Shown: positions 17,076 through 24,934 of the stretch, piece by piece
Layout of the letters: every line of letters begins with the position of its first letter
Position numbering within the stretch: the first letter of the stretch is position 1
NCBI GenBank assembly: GCA_020633335.1
Contig: JACKDU010000006.1
Coordinates: 1 to 64,000, forward strand
DNA: 64,000 nt
Origin: Myxococcales bacterium
GTDB lineage: Bacteria; Myxococcota_A; Polyangia; Nannocystales; Nannocystaceae
Reading direction: 5' to 3'
Notes under the pieces: model-generated
The model's database searches: none
The model's input: only the letters and a program-made list of their open reading frames with translations
Told to the model about the DNA's origin: nothing
Position numbers and translations under genes: made by a program

Positions 17076-17543
17076 TCAGAGGAGCTGGGCGCGGGCGGCC
17101 GCGACCGCGAGCTGGTCGCAGCGGGTGTTCTCGGGGTGGCCGGAGTGGCCGCGGACCCAGTGGAAGCGGACGCGGTGGCGGACCAGGAGCCCGTCGAGCT
17201 CGATCCAGAGGTCCTGGTTCTTCACCGGCTCGCCCGAGGCGGTCCGCCAGCCCCGACGCTTCCACCCCGGCATCCACTCGTCGAGCCCCTTGAGGACGTA
17301 CTGCGAGTCCGAGTAGAGGTCGACGCTGAGGGGCAGGCGGAGGCGCTGGAGGCCGCGGATCACCGCGAGCATCTCCATCCGGTTGTTGGTGGTCGCCCGC
17401 TCGCCGCCCGAGCCCTCGATCGACCGGCCGCTCGCCGGGTGATGGAGGATGAACGCCCAGCCGCCGGGGCCCGGGTTGCCCCGACAGGCGCCGTCGGTGA
17501 AGAGGTGCATGAGCTCGAGCGGGGGGGACGGGGGCGCGTCCAT
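17076..17543 (-). CDS. rnhA: ribonuclease HI
   Basis: This 155-residue enzyme cleaves RNA in RNA-DNA hybrids. The four metal-binding acidic residues are visible: Asp in LFTDGACRGNPGPGGWAF (about 17), Glu in NNRMEMLAVI, Asp in YSDSQYV and Asp in RCDQLAV. WVRGHSGHPENTRCDQ contains the catalytic His loop. Length is normal. The frame is open further upstream, but ATG 17543 gives the usual N-terminus and has TATCCC ending 6 nt before it, so I use that start. Confidence 0.95.
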   Translation of the reverse strand: MDAPPSPPLELMHLFTDGACRGNPGPGGWAFILHHPASGRSIEGSGGERATTNNRMEMLAVIRGLQRLRLPLSVDLYSDSQYVLKGLDEWMPGWKRRGWRTASGEPVKNQDLWIELDGLLVRHRVRFHWVRGHSGHPENTRCDQLAVAAARAQLL

Positions 17544-17549
17544 GGCCGC

Positions 17550-17555
17550 GGGATA
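17550..17555 (-). promoter_or_regulatory. -10-like box TATCCC upstream of rnhA
   Basis: On the minus strand TATCCC ends 6 nt before the rnhA ATG, the spacing expected for a leaderless transcript. Confidence 0.35.
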
Positions 17556-17661
17556 GCAGACCCGGCCGCGCCTGCGCCAGGGCCCGGGCGCAGGTGGGCG
17601 CGCCTGGGAGCGATCTGGCGGGCGCCGACATTTCCGTCGCCAGATCCCCCCCGCCTGTGGC

Positions 17662-18063
17662 ATGTATCCTGGAATGCCGAGCTGGAAAGAGATCAAGGAC
17701 TACGCCCGTTCGAAGTACAAGCTGGCCGAAGACGAGGAGCGCTACTTCTCGCTGATCTTCGGGTTCAATGATGGCCGCAGCCAGAAGATCTTCGTCCGCC
17801 GCTACGAGGCGTTCGACATGGAGTGGGTCGAGTTCCGCAGTGTCGTCTGCAACGGCGACAAGATGCCGCCCAAGGTCGCCCTCCGGAAGAACGAGGACTT
17901 CGCCTGCGGCGCGCTCGCGCTCGACGGCGACGGCGACTACGTGCTGATCTACAACGCCCCGCTGCCGACGATGGACCCCGACGAGTTCGAGCTCCCGCTC
18001 CACGTGATCGCCAAGACCGCCGACCGCCTCGAGTCGGAGTACAGCGGCGAAGACGACTTCTAG
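17662..18063 (+). CDS. YbjN-like / CesT-fold hypothetical protein
   Basis: This is a 133-residue soluble acidic protein. The pattern SWKEIKDYARSKYKLAEDEE, then a beta-rich core (YFSLIFGFNDGRSQKIFVRR, WVEFRSVVCNGDKM) and a helical tail resembles YbjN/T3SS-chaperone-like folds. No catalytic residues are evident. Start is ATG 17662 or ATG 17674 (MPSWKE); TATCCT between them suggests promoter and start are very close. It is a solitary gene between rnhA and the caspase-like gene. Confidence 0.65.
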   Translation: MYPGMPSWKEIKDYARSKYKLAEDEERYFSLIFGFNDGRSQKIFVRRYEAFDMEWVEFRSVVCNGDKMPPKVALRKNEDFACGALALDGDGDYVLIYNAPLPTMDPDEFELPLHVIAKTADRLESEYSGEDDF

Positions 18064-18102
18064 CCGCGCGACCGCGACGACCTCGCGGTCGACAACGAGG
18101 AC

Positions 18103-18131
18103 GAGGGACATGGCCCGTGGCCATGTCCCTC
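18103..18131. terminator. 13-bp perfect stem, 3-nt loop between convergent genes
   Basis: GAGGGACATGGCC, loop CGT, GGCCATGTCCCTC: a perfect stem placed between the stops of the YbjN-like and caspase-like genes. It can serve both strands as a terminator. Its GGACAT/ATGTCC arms are the inverse of the dispersed palindrome family. Confidence 0.6.
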
Positions 18132-18162
18132 GCGCTTTGTCGGGCCGGCGCGGGCCGAGGCC

Positions 18163-19545
18163 TCAGCGCATGTCGCCGCCGAAGATCCGGCGCTCGAGCG
18201 CGTCGCCGAGGGCGGCGACCTGGTAGATCAGCGCCGCGAGGTCGCGGTCGCGGACCCGCGAGAGCGGCAGGAAGCCCTGGGCGACGATGTTCGGCATGTC
18301 GGTCTCCGAGCGGACGAGGGCGACGCGGGCGTAGCCCGGCGCGCCGAAGCCCGAGAGGAGGAGGTGGGGGTCGACGATCGCCGAGAGTTCACCGACCTCC
18401 GACTGGACCGCCAGGAGCGGCTCCCCCTCGTTGAAGGGCTCGCCGCAGTCGACGACGAAGGCCTCGACCCGCTGGTGGCGGTGGTCGGGGAGGGGGACGA
18501 CGATCTCGACCCGGCCCTCGTCCTCGCGCCAGCGCGCCCGCAGGAGCTCGGCGACCTTCTCGACCCGCTCCGGGAGGTCGGCGAGGCGGCCGCGCTGGGC
18601 CGCCAGCGGCGAGTAGCCCTCGTTCTCCTCGCCGGGGAGCGGGGTGTCCGCGAGCATGTAGCGGGCGAGGAGGTCGTCGAGGTCGGTGTCGGTGTCGGGA
18701 TCCGGGGTGAGGAACTCGACCGCGCGATCGATCGTCACCGGCCGCCCCCAGCCGACCACCAGCGGCCGCCCGCCGAGCGCCTTCCGCCAGGTGCTCGAGC
18801 GCGAGCCGGTGTAGCAGGCCGAGAAGATCACCAGGCGCAGCGCCGGCGAGACGCTCGCGGGATCGACGTCCTCCGGCCGGATGGTCCCGGTGTCGCAGGT
18901 CTCGATCGCCCCGTCCTCGTAGCCGTGGGCGCTCCAGAAGACCCCCGCTGGCGCGAGCCCCTGGGCGCCCTCGGCGGCGCCCTTGATCGCGTCGAGGAAG
19001 TCCTCCTTGGTCCCCTCGGGATCGACGATGACGGTGTAGCCGGCCTGGCGGAGCACCTCGACGTCGTCGGCGATCCCCTCGAGCTCGCGGGCCAGCATCT
19101 GCTGGTCGATCGGCCGGGTCTTCTTGAGGCCGAACATGAAGAGGAAGGCCTTGCCGTCGCCGATCCCCGACGCGAGCGGCGGGTGGACCACGCGGACGTC
19201 GGGGTCGTCGCCGCGCCCCTCGCTCGAGGTCCAGCGCTTCGGGGCGGCCGAGCCCCAGGCGCTCGGCTTCTTGGAGAAGGACGCGCTCGCCTCCTCCTCC
19301 TCGCCGGTGAGCTCGCGGAGCTCGACGTCGAGCGCGTCCTCGCGGCCCTCGTTGATCGCCTTCTTGCGCGCGTTGAACTCGTAGAGGCTGATCTCGCCGG
19401 CGTCGAGGCGGGCGTCGAGGCGCTCGCGGAGCTCCGCCTGGCGGGCGGCCTCGGCGGCCTCCGCCTCGTCGCCCTCGCCGCCCGCGCTCTCCGTCGCCTC
19501 GGCACCCTCGCTCGCGCCCTCGCTCTGCTCGTCGTCGTCGACCAT
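18163..19545 (-). CDS. caspase/CHAT-like (clan CD) protein
   Basis: This 460-residue protein opens with an acidic Ala/Glu-rich segment and a short motif (ERLDARLDAGEISLYEFNAR), followed by a domain with VFWSAHGYEDG (His about 204) and RLVIFSACYTGSR (Cys about 243). The pairing 'AHG' and 'SAC.TG' after hydrophobic strands is the His-Cys dyad arrangement of CHAT and caspase-like peptidases. The C-terminal half is beta-rich and unassigned. There is no signal peptide, so it is cytosolic. TATCGC ends 6 nt before ATG 19545. Proteolysis is inferred from the dyad; the target is unknown. Confidence 0.65.
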   Translation of the reverse strand: MVDDDEQSEGASEGAEATESAGGEGDEAEAAEAARQAELRERLDARLDAGEISLYEFNARKKAINEGREDALDVELRELTGEEEEASASFSKKPSAWGSAAPKRWTSSEGRGDDPDVRVVHPPLASGIGDGKAFLFMFGLKKTRPIDQQMLARELEGIADDVEVLRQAGYTVIVDPEGTKEDFLDAIKGAAEGAQGLAPAGVFWSAHGYEDGAIETCDTGTIRPEDVDPASVSPALRLVIFSACYTGSRSSTWRKALGGRPLVVGWGRPVTIDRAVEFLTPDPDTDTDLDDLLARYMLADTPLPGEENEGYSPLAAQRGRLADLPERVEKVAELLRARWREDEGRVEIVVPLPDHRHQRVEAFVVDCGEPFNEGEPLLAVQSEVGELSAIVDPHLLLSGFGAPGYARVALVRSETDMPNIVAQGFLPLSRVRDRDLAALIYQVAALGDALERRIFGGDMR

Positions 19546-19551
19546 GGGCCA

Positions 19552-19557
19552 GCGATA
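19552..19557 (-). promoter_or_regulatory. -10-like box TATCGC upstream of caspase-like gene
   Basis: This ends 6 nt before ATG 19545 on the minus strand with no Shine-Dalgarno between; leaderless transcription is inferred. Confidence 0.35.
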
Positions 19558-19658
19558 GCAAGTTTCGCGGCCGACGGGGAGCCCCGAGGGCCGCGCGCGC
19601 GGAGGTGGCCACGCGGCGGCGATTGACGGGCACCCGGTCGCCTGCGAGCGTGGGGAGG

Positions 19659-20291
19659 ATGCTCCGCGCGCTCCCCTGGATCGCCCTCGCGCTCGCCGGG
19701 GCCCTCGCGCCCGCGACCGCGCTCGCCCACATCGAGATCACCTCGCACGTCACCCGTCACGGCAAGTTCGAGCAGAAGGTGGGCCCCTGCGGGGCGGCGG
19801 ACGACGGCTCCCCCGGGTCGATGATCTACACCTACGAGCCCGGTGAGGTCGTGACGATCGCCTGGGACGAGTTCATCGATCACCCCGCCTACTACCGGAT
19901 CGCCTTCGATCCCGACGGCAGCGACGACTTCGTCGATCCCGCGAGCGCCGACGAGCGCTACTCGAACGACGCGGTCCTGCTCGACGGGATCGAGGACCTC
20001 CCGGGCGTCCACGACTACTCGGTCGACCTCACCCTGCCGACGATCGAGTGCGAGGCCTGCACGATCCAGGTGATCCAGGTGATGCTGGACAAGGCGCCCT
20101 TCGGCGACGGCAACGACATCTACTACCACTGCATCGACGTCCGCCTGGTGGTCGGCGGCGGCCCGGACATCAACACCGACGAGGAGGGCGGCTGCGGCTG
20201 CGACGTCGCCGATCCGCGGGCGGGCGACGGGCTCCTCGGGGCGCTCCTCCTCGGCCTCGTCGCCCGCGGCCGGCGGCGGCGCGGCGCCTGA
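19659..20291 (+). CDS. LPMO-like secreted protein (SCE4755-type) with MYXO-CTERM tail
   Basis: This 210-residue protein has a signal peptide ending ATALA, after which the mature chain starts with His24 (HIEITSHVTRHGK). An N-terminal His is the copper ligand of lytic polysaccharide monooxygenases, and the fold region (GEVVTIAWDEFIDHPAYYRI) fits the SCE4755 LPMO-like family. The tail GGCGCDVADPRAGDG, a hydrophobic helix and RGRRRRGA form a MYXO-CTERM sorting signal that anchors proteins to the cell surface. GGGGAGG sits directly before ATG 19659. Activity on polysaccharide is inferred. Confidence 0.75.
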   Translation: MLRALPWIALALAGALAPATALAHIEITSHVTRHGKFEQKVGPCGAADDGSPGSMIYTYEPGEVVTIAWDEFIDHPAYYRIAFDPDGSDDFVDPASADERYSNDAVLLDGIEDLPGVHDYSVDLTLPTIECEACTIQVIQVMLDKAPFGDGNDIYYHCIDVRLVVGGGPDINTDEEGGCGCDVADPRAGDGLLGALLLGLVARGRRRRGA

Positions 20292-20616
20292 GATCGGGCG
20301 CGCTCGATTGCTGTCCCAAGGGACAGCTTCGGCGGACCCGGCGAGACGCGGCGCGGGAGCCCTCGCCGAGCCTCGTCAGGGGCGCGGCCTCCTCGCGGCG
20401 GACCCGCCGGCCGCGGCGCCGCGCGGAGCCTGTGAGGGGCGATCCCGCCGATCGATCCTCACGCGAGCTCGCCCTGGCGCCTAGGTACATCGCGGTGACG
20501 CCCGCAGGAGAGCCCGCCACGGGCCGCGGAGGCGGGGCGGCGACGCCGCGGGGAACGCGCGGCGTCCGGGGGCCAGAGGCCTCGATCCGGCGCGTTTTCG
20601 AGTATGTTGCGCGCGC
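20292..20616. other. intergenic region with palindrome copy and promoter-like box
   Basis: There is no gene. It holds a perfect-arm member of the dispersed palindrome at 20312-20325, possibly acting as terminator for the LPMO-like gene, and TATGTT at 20603-20608 upstream of the next lipoprotein gene. Confidence 0.45.
20312..20325. repeat. dispersed palindrome family copy (TGTCCCAAGGGACA)
   Basis: Arms extend to GCTGTCCC/GGGACAGC, 8 bp perfect around AA. Intergenic, 20 nt after the LPMO-like gene. Confidence 0.6.
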
Positions 20617-22308
20617 GTGACCCCAGCCATCGACGCGGGCGTCACCCTGGGAGCAGCCATGCGCAGCCTTTTTGACTCGACCCTGGCCCACTCCACCCGC
20701 GCCCGCTCGACCGGCGCCGCGACGCTCGGCCTCGTCGCGCTCGTCGCCATCGCGGGCGCCTGCCACGGAGGCGGCGGGGACACCACCGACGTCGTCTTCT
20801 CGGGCGCCTCGAGCGACGGCGGGAGCGGGGGCGAGGGCTCGACGGGGAGCAGCACCTCGACCGGCGACGCGTCGACCAGCGGCGCGAGCGATGGCGTCAC
20901 CTCGAGCACCAGCACGACGAGCGCCACGGACACCAGCAGCGGCAGCACCATGGGCGACACCAGCACGGGCGCCGCCGGCGAGTGCACGCCGGGGGCGACC
21001 CAGCCCTGCTACAGCGGCCCGCCCGGGACCGAGGGCGTCGGCGCCTGCGCGGCCGGGAGCCAGACCTGCGACGACGAGGGGAGCTGGGGCGGCTGCGAGG
21101 GCGACGTCGTCCCGGTCACCGAGGTCTGCGGCAACAAGGTCGACGACGACTGCAACGGGATGACCGACGACGACGTCGACGCCGACGGCGACGGCTGGAC
21201 GACCTGCGGCGGCGACTGCTGCGACGTCGCCGGCGGCGTCTGCCAGAAGCCCGAGCTGGTCAACCCGGGCGCCTACGAGTACCCCGGCAACGAGGTCGAC
21301 GACGACTGCGACGGCGAGATCGACGAGGCCGCGGCGACCTGCGACGGCGGCCTCGCGTCGGACTCGGCCAACCCGCTCGACTACGCGAAGGCGATGGATC
21401 TCTGCCAGTTCACGGTCGAGAAGCCCGCCGATCCGACCGACAAGATCTGGGGGGTGATCAGCGCCAAGCTCACCCTCGCCGACGGCAAGGGCGCGCCGGT
21501 GGCGGTCCAGCGGGCGATCCGGCCGAACTTCGGGAATTCGATCGCCAAGCAGGCCGGCGACCGGATGGCCCTCTTCTCGAGCGGTCACGCGGCGGCCAAG
21601 TCCGACACCAAACCGGACTACGCCGGCTTCCAGAGCGGCGTCGATCTCAAGACCACGAGCGCGGCCCCGGCCGACTGGCTCACCGCCAACGGCGGCAAGC
21701 TCCCGAACCCGCCGGGCTGCCTCGCGCCGGGCCAGCTCACCGCCAACGACCCGATCATGCTGACCCTGCGGGTGCGGGCGCCGACCAACGCCAAGTCCTT
21801 CAGCGTGAAGATGTTCTTCTTCTCGGCCGAGTACCCGGAGTGGGTCTGCTCGCAGTACAACGACTTCTTCGTCGCCCTGCTGGACTCCGCGGCGGTCGGC
21901 AACCCGAAGGACAAGAACATCGCGATCTACAACGACGGCAAGCAGAACTGGCCGGTCGGCGTCAACCTCGTCAAGGTCGCGGACGGCCTCTTCACCGCCT
22001 GCCAGGACGGGATCGTCGGCTGCCAGGGGAGCGGGATCCCGGAGGCCAACTACACCGGCTGCGTGAGCGCGACGCCGCTGGTCGGCACCGGCTTCGACGA
22101 GCTCGACGGCGGCGGCTGCGGGAGCGGCAAGTTCGTCGGCGGCGGCACCGGCTGGCTGACGATGGACGGCAACGTCGCGCCCGGCGAGGTCTTCGAGCTC
22201 CGCCTGGCGATCTGGGACTCGGGCGGCCACATCTTCGACTCGCTGGTGCTCCTCGACGACTGGCAGTGGTCGATCGACCCGGCCGAGCCCGGGCTCGAGC
22301 CGCAGTAG
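20617..22308 (+). CDS. choice-of-anchor-L lipoprotein with MopE-like Cys-rich region
   Basis: This 563-residue predicted outer-membrane lipoprotein has the lipobox VAIAGAC followed by a Ser/Thr/Gly-rich linker. It then has MopE-like 'VCGNKVDDDCNGMTDDD' and 'EVDDDCDGEIDE' calcium/cysteine repeats. The C-terminal domain (FFFSAEYPEWVCSQYNDFFV ... LAIWDSGGHIFDSLVLLDDW) is the choice-of-anchor-L module. GTG 20617 has TATGTT 8 nt before it; ATG 20659 after GGGAGC gives a more usual lipoprotein signal length and may be the true start. Its role is probably cell-surface adhesion or metal binding. Confidence 0.75.
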   Translation: MTPAIDAGVTLGAAMRSLFDSTLAHSTRARSTGAATLGLVALVAIAGACHGGGGDTTDVVFSGASSDGGSGGEGSTGSSTSTGDASTSGASDGVTSSTSTTSATDTSSGSTMGDTSTGAAGECTPGATQPCYSGPPGTEGVGACAAGSQTCDDEGSWGGCEGDVVPVTEVCGNKVDDDCNGMTDDDVDADGDGWTTCGGDCCDVAGGVCQKPELVNPGAYEYPGNEVDDDCDGEIDEAAATCDGGLASDSANPLDYAKAMDLCQFTVEKPADPTDKIWGVISAKLTLADGKGAPVAVQRAIRPNFGNSIAKQAGDRMALFSSGHAAAKSDTKPDYAGFQSGVDLKTTSAAPADWLTANGGKLPNPPGCLAPGQLTANDPIMLTLRVRAPTNAKSFSVKMFFFSAEYPEWVCSQYNDFFVALLDSAAVGNPKDKNIAIYNDGKQNWPVGVNLVKVADGLFTACQDGIVGCQGSGIPEANYTGCVSATPLVGTGFDELDGGGCGSGKFVGGGTGWLTMDGNVAPGEVFELRLAIWDSGGHIFDSLVLLDDWQWSIDPAEPGLEPQ

Positions 22309-22344
22309 GCGGCGCCGCTCGCCGACGCGGCCCCGCCCGCGCTC

Positions 22345-22407
22345 GCGCCTCGCTGTCCTGCGAGGTCGTCACGCGGAGCGCTTGCGCCTCGCTGCCCAGC
22401 GAGGTCG
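22345..22407. repeat. two direct copies of a 24-bp hairpin unit between convergent genes
   Basis: The unit GCGCCTCGCTG-N-CC-N-GCGAGGTCG occurs at 22345-22368 and 22384-22407. Each folds on CCTCGC/GCGAGG arms, and the second extends to 8 bp (CCTCGCTG/CAGCGAGG). It lies exactly between two convergent genes and is probably a tandem bidirectional terminator. Confidence 0.55.
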
Positions 22408-22414
22408 CGCTCCC

Positions 22415-23341
22415 CTAGAAGAGCCCGAGCTGGGTGCTCTCGAGCTGGAGCTCGACGCTCGCCCCCGCGCTCCGCAGCCACGCCTGGGCGGGGCCGGTCC
22501 AGCTCGGGTCGCCGCGGAGGAGGATCGCCGGGCGCTCGCACTCCTCCCAGTAGCGGAGGAGGCCGGGGCGATCGAGGCGCCCCGGGCACGCGGCCTCGGC
22601 GACCTCGATCCCCCCGACCTCGTCGGCCCAGGCGTGGATCGCCGCGGCGATCGCCTCGGGCGCGTCGACGATGATCGCCGCGCTCACCCGCCGCCGCGAG
22701 AGGCTGGCCGAAGGGACAGCATCGTGGGGCCAGAGGGCGATCCGCGCGTCGTTGTCGGTGCCCTCGAGGTGGGGGAGGAAGCGGGGGTGGGCGGTGTAGG
22801 GGAGGCCGCCGAGGCAGCGATCGGCGACCTGGCGGGCGGCGACCGCCGAGGGGACGAAGATCACGACGTCGGCGTCGAGGGCGTGGAGGGTCTCGACGCT
22901 CTCGCGCCGCAGCGGCGGGGCGTCCATCGCCCACTCCGGCTGGGCCCGGAGGAGGAGCCACTCGCAGGGCTCGGCCGCGGCCTCGGGCCCCAGCGCCCAG
23001 GTATAGAGGCAACGGGGGCCGCCGCTCCGCGGCCGCAGCGCGAGCGACGAGCCGCCGAAGGGGAGGTCGGAGGGGAGGGCGTGGAGGGTGAGGCGGCCGA
23101 CCCCGAACTCGCGGCGGTAGTCGACGAGCACCGCCTGCGCGAGGCTGCGCCGCTGGTCGGGGCTGAGGTTGGCGAGCGCGAGCGCGTAGACCAGGTCGCG
23201 GTGGGCGATCCAGGGCCCGGGGACCAGGCGCGGCATCGACCCGAGGTGGGAGATGAAGGTGGTCCGCCCGGGCCCGGCGCCGTCGATGCAGAGGCGCTCG
23301 CGCGCGAGGATCCGGAGGACGGCGTCGCGGTCGGTCGACAT
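22415..23341 (-). CDS. hypothetical protein, 308 residues, cytosolic
   Basis: I do not recognise a family. The protein has an N-terminal block (STDRDAVLRILARERL), repeated hydrophobic strands such as DADVVIFVPSAVAARQVADR and SAAIIVDAPEAIAAAIHAWA, and no signal peptide or transmembrane helix. The 'VVIFVPSA' and 'AIIVDAPE' strands suggest a Rossmann- or P-loop-like alpha/beta fold, but no nucleotide motif is visible. A copy of the dispersed palindrome (22705-22718, 13/14) falls in its loop PSASLSRRR. ATG 23341 has TATCCT 13 nt upstream. Confidence 0.6.
   Translation of the reverse strand: MSTDRDAVLRILARERLCIDGAGPGRTTFISHLGSMPRLVPGPWIAHRDLVYALALANLSPDQRRSLAQAVLVDYRREFGVGRLTLHALPSDLPFGGSSLALRPRSGGPRCLYTWALGPEAAAEPCEWLLLRAQPEWAMDAPPLRRESVETLHALDADVVIFVPSAVAARQVADRCLGGLPYTAHPRFLPHLEGTDNDARIALWPHDAVPSASLSRRRVSAAIIVDAPEAIAAAIHAWADEVGGIEVAEAACPGRLDRPGLLRYWEECERPAILLRGDPSWTGPAQAWLRSAGASVELQLESTQLGLF
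22705..22718. repeat. dispersed palindrome family copy inside a coding region (TGGCCGAAGGGACA)
   Basis: One mismatch from TGTCCGAAGGGACA. It lies within the hypothetical gene 22415-23341, in a probable loop. Confidence 0.5.
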
Positions 23342-23388
23342 GGCGGAGGTCGGAAGGATAGCGCCGGCCGGCCGGTCCCGGGGCGCGA

Positions 23389-23904
<516 letters not shown>

Positions 23905-23991
23905 CGGCGGGGCGACTGTGACAAAGGATCGCCGCGGCCGGCAAGCCCGCGCGGGCCGCGAAAGTACCCACAAAAAAGTATGAAGATTTGC

Positions 23992-24020
23992 TTGACCTCG
24001 GTGGAATCGAAGCGTAGATA
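23992..24020 (+). promoter_or_regulatory. sigma70-type promoter, TTGACC-17-TAGATA
   Basis: A -35 TTGACC (23992-23997) and -10 TAGATA (24015-24020) are separated by exactly 17 bp in an unusually AT-rich patch. It is the best canonical promoter seen in the window and points toward the tRNA cluster. Confidence 0.6.
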
Positions 24021-24048
24021 TTCACGACACCGATTGTCGAGGCTACCC

Positions 24049-24201
24049 ATGCACCCCACCGTCGAGATCACCCGTCGAGCGCAGATCGCCACCGCCCACG
24101 CAGCGCGTGCGGCCGCGTCGTCGTGCTCCGGGTCTTGGTCGGGCTCGTCTTCATCGGCATCGGCGGCGAGCTGGAGTAGCCGCGCGCTCTCCTGGCGCTG
24201 A
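24049..24201 (+). CDS. possible small ORF after strong promoter
   Basis: ATG 24049 follows GAGG with 6-nt spacing and lies about 22 nt after the predicted transcript start. The 50-residue product begins MHPTVEITRRAQIATAHAAR and becomes Ser-rich. A second frame nearby encodes a hydrophobic VVVLRVLVGLVFIGIGG segment, so a frameshifted small membrane protein or an untranslated leader of the tRNA operon are alternatives. I cannot decide between these. Confidence 0.25.
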   Translation: MHPTVEITRRAQIATAHAARAAASSCSGSWSGSSSSASAASWSSRALSWR

Positions 24202-24345
24202 GCGCCGCGTCGAGGCTAGCGACCTCGTTGCGACGCTCGCCGACGCGCTGAGGCTTGTCCTCAGCCCGTAGCGCCGGGAGGAGCGCGGCGCGCCGCAGCC
24301 CCAGAGGGGGCGCAGCGGCGTCCTGGAGGCCCATTTGGGGCATCT

Positions 24346-24435
24346 GGAGGGTCAAGCCGACGGATGGCGACGGCACTCGGTTGCTAGCTGAGCGAGGCCG
24401 AAAGGCCCTTGAGGGTTCGATCCCCTCACCCTCCG
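24346..24435 (+). tRNA. tRNA-Ser(GCT)
   Basis: Acceptor GGAGGGT pairs with ACCCTCC (24428-24434). The anticodon stem CTCGG/CTGAG encloses loop TTGCTAG with anticodon GCT (codons AGC, AGU). The long variable arm is typical of tRNA-Ser, and the T-loop is GGTTCGATCCC. Discriminator is G; CCA is not encoded. Confidence 0.93.
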
Positions 24436-24444
24436 CAACCCCCT

Positions 24445-24541
24445 GGAGAGGCAAGCCGAAGGCAGGCGACGGCGCCCGGTTGGAAGCCGGGGGAGGCCCA
24501 CGATCGTGCGGCCCTTGCGGGTTCGATCCCCGCCCTCTCCG
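24445..24541 (+). tRNA. tRNA-Ser(GGA)
   Basis: Acceptor GGAGAGG pairs with CCTCTCC. Anticodon stem CCCGG/CCGGG encloses TTGGAAG with anticodon GGA. The long variable arm contains GGCCCACGATCGTGCGGCC-like pairing, and the T-arm is GCGGGTTCGATCCCCGC. Confidence 0.93.
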
Positions 24542-24545
24542 CTCT

Positions 24546-24634
24546 GGAGGACCGCGCACACGCGGCGAGTGCAGCCGACTTGAAATTGGCGAGGCGAATC
24601 AGCGCCTTTGGGGGTTCGACTCCCCCGTCCTCCG
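24546..24634 (+). tRNA. tRNA-Ser(TGA)
   Basis: Acceptor GGAGGAC pairs with GTCCTCC. Anticodon stem GCCGA/TTGGC encloses CTTGAAA with anticodon TGA. Long variable arm and T-arm GGGGGTTCGACTCCCCC are present. It starts 4 nt after the previous tRNA. Confidence 0.93.
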
Positions 24635-24705
24635 TGCATTTCCTCGATCCCGATCCCGGGAGGAGCGCTCATGTCTATCGAATGATCGAAAAGATTATGA
24701 AATAT

Positions 24706-24792
24706 GGAGGGTCCAACCGACGGCCGGCGACGGTACCTGCTTCGAGTACAGGCGAGCACCCGCTCTTGAGGGTTCGATCCCCTCACCCTCCG
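24706..24792 (+). tRNA. tRNA-Ser(CGA)
   Basis: Acceptor GGAGGGT pairs with ACCCTCC (24785-24791). The loop TTCGAGT gives anticodon CGA (codon UCG). The anticodon stem CCTGC/ACAGG has one C-A mismatch next to the loop. Class II variable arm and a standard T-arm are present. Confidence 0.88.
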
Positions 24793-24838
24793 ATCCACTC
24801 CACTCCAATCTCAGCCGAGGCCCGCGCCGCGGGCCCCC

Positions 24839-24911
24839 GGGGACGTAGCTCAACTGGGAGAGCGCTGCCTTCGCACGGCAGAGGTCAGGGGTTCGAAGCC
24901 CCTCGTCTCCA
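24839..24911 (+). tRNA. tRNA-Ala(CGC)
   Basis: Acceptor GGGGACG pairs with CGTCTCC (one G-U). The D-arm is AGCTCAACTGGGAGAGC, the anticodon stem CTGCC/GGCAG encloses TTCGCAC with anticodon CGC, and the T-arm is AGGGGTTCGAAGCCCCT. Discriminator is A. Identity follows from the anticodon. Confidence 0.93.
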
Positions 24912-24934
24912 ACAAGCCAGATCCATCCACCGAT

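Noticed and set aside
24118..24180. Hydrophobic 18-21 residue segment in an alternative frame after the 23992 promoter
   Set aside because: There is no ATG in that frame and the only start would be a GTG leaving 18 residues; too weak to call as a gene.
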